In this document: piece by piece, positions 42,408 to 43,643 of the stretch | Position numbering within the stretch: the stretch's first letter is position 1 | Layout: each line of letters begins with the position of its first letter | Origin: Candidatus Aphodousia faecipullorum | GTDB lineage: Bacteria > Pseudomonadota > Gammaproteobacteria > Burkholderiales > Burkholderiaceae_F | Assembly (NCBI GenBank): GCA_018714205.1 | Contig: DVNR01000083.1 | Location: forward strand, 1-43,643 | Length of the DNA stretch: 43,643 nucleotides | Direction: 5' to 3' | Position numbers and translations under genes: made by a program | The notes under the pieces: generated by a model | Databases searched by the model: none | What the model was told of the DNA's origin: nothing | The model's input: the letters and a program-made list of their open reading frames with translations, nothing else

Positions 42408-43157
42408 ATGGCCCATATTATTTTCGAGCACGTGAATATTGACTTTCCGATTTACAACGCAAAAAATCGGTCACTCAAAAATACAGTCATGCAGGCGGCT
42501 ACGGGCGGTAGGGTAAGTTTCGGTGCTGAAGGAACCGTGATTCGTTCTCTAGAAGATGTTAGTTTTGAAATCCATGAAGGGGAACGGGTTGGTTTGATTG
42601 GACACAATGGCGCTGGGAAAAGTACTCTGCTTCGAGCCTTAAGCAATGTGTATGTGCCAACAGCTGGGCGTGCTGAAATTGTTGGCGAAATTGGTTCGCT
42701 TGTCGATATTGGATTGGGGATTGACGGTGAGGCGACTGGCAGAGAAAATATTTTTATTCGTGGTGCGTTACTGGGTTTAAAACGAAAAGAAATTGAAGAA
42801 CAGTTTGATGAAATTGTTGAATTTTCCGAGCTTGGAGAGTTCATCAATATGCCGGTGAGAACTTATTCTTCTGGTATGCATTTGCGTCTTGCTTTTGCTG
42901 TCGCGACGATTATTCGTCCAGAAATTTTATTAATGGATGAGTGGTTGTCTGTTGGGGATGCGGCTTTTAATGAAAAGGCTGAGAAGAGACTAAATGATTT
43001 GGTTCAATCCAGTCGAATTTTAGTTATTGCTAGTCATTCTAGAAAATTAATTGAGAGGACTTGTAATCGTGCACTGTGGTTTGAACATGGTAGGCTACGA
43101 TTAGATTCCGATCCAATTACGGTTTGTAAGGCATATTGGGACAATGTGTGTTTGTGA
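42408..43157 (+). CDS. wzt: Polysaccharide ABC exporter, ATPase (Wzt-like, short form)
   Basis: 249-residue ATP-binding subunit. Walker A GHNGAGKST (65-73), the signature YSSGMHLRLAFAVA, Walker B ILLMDEWLSVGDAAF and the switch His in VIASHSRKL are intact. It ends after the nucleotide-binding domain, so the C-terminal carbohydrate-recognition domain of the long Wzt proteins is absent, as in KpsT/TagH-type or modification-independent exporters. No glycan synthesis gene follows inside the window. Confidence 0.93.
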   Translation: MAHIIFEHVNIDFPIYNAKNRSLKNTVMQAATGGRVSFGAEGTVIRSLEDVSFEIHEGERVGLIGHNGAGKSTLLRALSNVYVPTAGRAEIVGEIGSLVDIGLGIDGEATGRENIFIRGALLGLKRKEIEEQFDEIVEFSELGEFINMPVRTYSSGMHLRLAFAVATIIRPEILLMDEWLSVGDAAFNEKAEKRLNDLVQSSRILVIASHSRKLIERTCNRALWFEHGRLRLDSDPITVCKAYWDNVCL

Positions 43158-43513
43158 AGGATGCCGATTCTATGTCTAAGGTCTTTTGTTAAACGGAGCG
43201 GATGAAACCTGAAAATTGAAACCATACGACATAAAAGAAAAGATCTCTATCAGATTTTGACTCAGTTACTGAATAGGATTCTTTCGATTAGATGGAACAA
43301 AGAGGTGAGGTGGTTCTAGCTAGCGAAGATGGGTCGGACTGCTTAAAAAATGCAAGAAGTAGATAAGCTAAGAAGATTTAGCACCAAATAAGCGAAACGG
43401 AATCACAAAAGAAACCATCATTGTCAATTGAAGAGAAATCAAATTCAAAGTTATCAGAAATCGGAGTTTGACATCTGAGCCGATCAATATTCTTTTGACC
43501 CACCGTTGTCAAC
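43158..43513. other. Gene-poor region after wzt
   Basis: AT-rich with no complete gene. The right part holds an open minus-strand stretch (43378-43513, listed separately); nothing else recognised. Confidence 0.6.
43378..43513 (-). pseudogene. C-terminal fragment of an unidentified gene cut by the IS
   Basis: An open frame ending in TAA at 43378 reads as plausible protein (LTTVGQKNIDRLRCQTPISD, then NFEFDFSSIDNDGFFCDSV and LIWC). It runs into the probable end of the IS256-family element. About 45 residues, family unknown. Confidence 0.35.
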
Positions 43514-43643
43514 GGGATTGTAAATTCGTTTGTGTAAATTCCATTTAGAGATATTTGGTGATCCTGTCACCAAACTCAATACTAAAACGGTTTAAAGCCA
43601 GTCGCCAATTCCTAATCGGCATGGTCCATTTTTTGGAAGCGGT
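43514..43643 (-). mobile_element. End of an IS256-family insertion sequence (continues beyond window)
   Basis: Contains the transposase C-terminus and, outside it, a probable terminal inverted repeat beginning GGGATTGTAAATTCGTTTG at about 43514 and continuing TGTAAATTCC; the exact end needs the other inverted repeat, which is not in the window. Confidence 0.7.
43545..43643 (-). CDS. IS256-family transposase, C-terminal end (partial)
   Basis: The frame is open to the right edge and stops with TAA at 43545. The 32 residues visible (KKWTMPIRNWRLALNRF, then SIEFGDRITKYL) are the highly conserved end of IS256-type mutator transposases, where KWTMPI-NW--AL--F-I-FE-R is typical. The DDE catalytic part lies outside the window. 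Confidence 0.88.
   Translation of the reverse strand, partial: TASKKWTMPIRNWRLALNRFSIEFGDRITKYL

Noticed and set aside
1-43643. CRISPR arrays, rRNA and tRNA genes, riboswitches
   Set aside because: No regularly spaced repeats, tRNA-like cloverleaf or conserved RNA elements were seen.

Overview
The window reads as the chromosome of a betaproteobacterium, most likely a gut-associated member of the Sutterellaceae (Sutterella/Parasutterella type). The clues are the very large autotransporter with an extended signal peptide starting MNKTFKTIWN, a second copy of that signal peptide nearby, the Gram-negative envelope genes, and promoter signals suggesting anaerobic (FNR-type) control. The genus is an inference; no rRNA or tRNA gene is present to settle it.

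Left flank (1-7187), chromosomal: the C-terminal part of purF, a lone phosphoglycosyl transferase on the minus strand, a tight plus-strand operon (histone-deacetylase-family amidohydrolase, UMF1-type MFS transporter, GT9 heptosyltransferase-like enzyme) and two separate lipoprotein genes. Rho-independent terminators close most of these units.

Centre (7526-40379), a conjugative-transfer island of the SXT/R391/IncC kind (F-type mating-pair apparatus with a MOBH-type relaxase family). Two minus-strand operons make it up. The right one is regulator-like gene, traI-like, traD-like, DUF4400-like, all joined by 4-nt stop/start overlaps. The left one runs traA-L-E-K-B-dsbC-V-C-orf90-trbI-S26 peptidase-traW-U-trbC-traN(N-half)-traN(C-half)-traF-H-G, again with many 4-nt overlaps. 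Between the two operons sits unrelated cargo: a subtilisin-type autotransporter on the plus strand, a promoter-plus-signal-peptide remnant of a second autotransporter, and a DUF4143-type ATPase. A GIY-YIG nuclease gene lies beyond traG. No integrase, replication or partition gene is visible. The traI-like protein lacks the HD and triple-His residues of MOBH relaxases, and the TraD-like ATPase has an altered Walker A, so the secretion channel looks complete while the DNA-processing part looks degenerate or repurposed.

Regulation is the most striking part. The autotransporter promoter carries a perfect FNR box (TTGAT-N4-ATCAA) exactly 22 nt from a -10-like hexamer, the spacing of a class II FNR promoter, and a run of eight G lies inside that spacing. 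A second perfect FNR box and an 11-bp stem followed by seven U precede traA. The putative FlhC-like regulator at the head of the traI-traD operon contains eleven consecutive G in its coding strand near the N-terminus. Together these suggest oxygen-responsive and phase-variable control.

Right flank (40380-43643), chromosomal: yicC, then a Wzm/Wzt-type polysaccharide ABC exporter. The last bases are the 3' end of an IS256-family transposase that appears to have cut an unidentified minus-strand gene.
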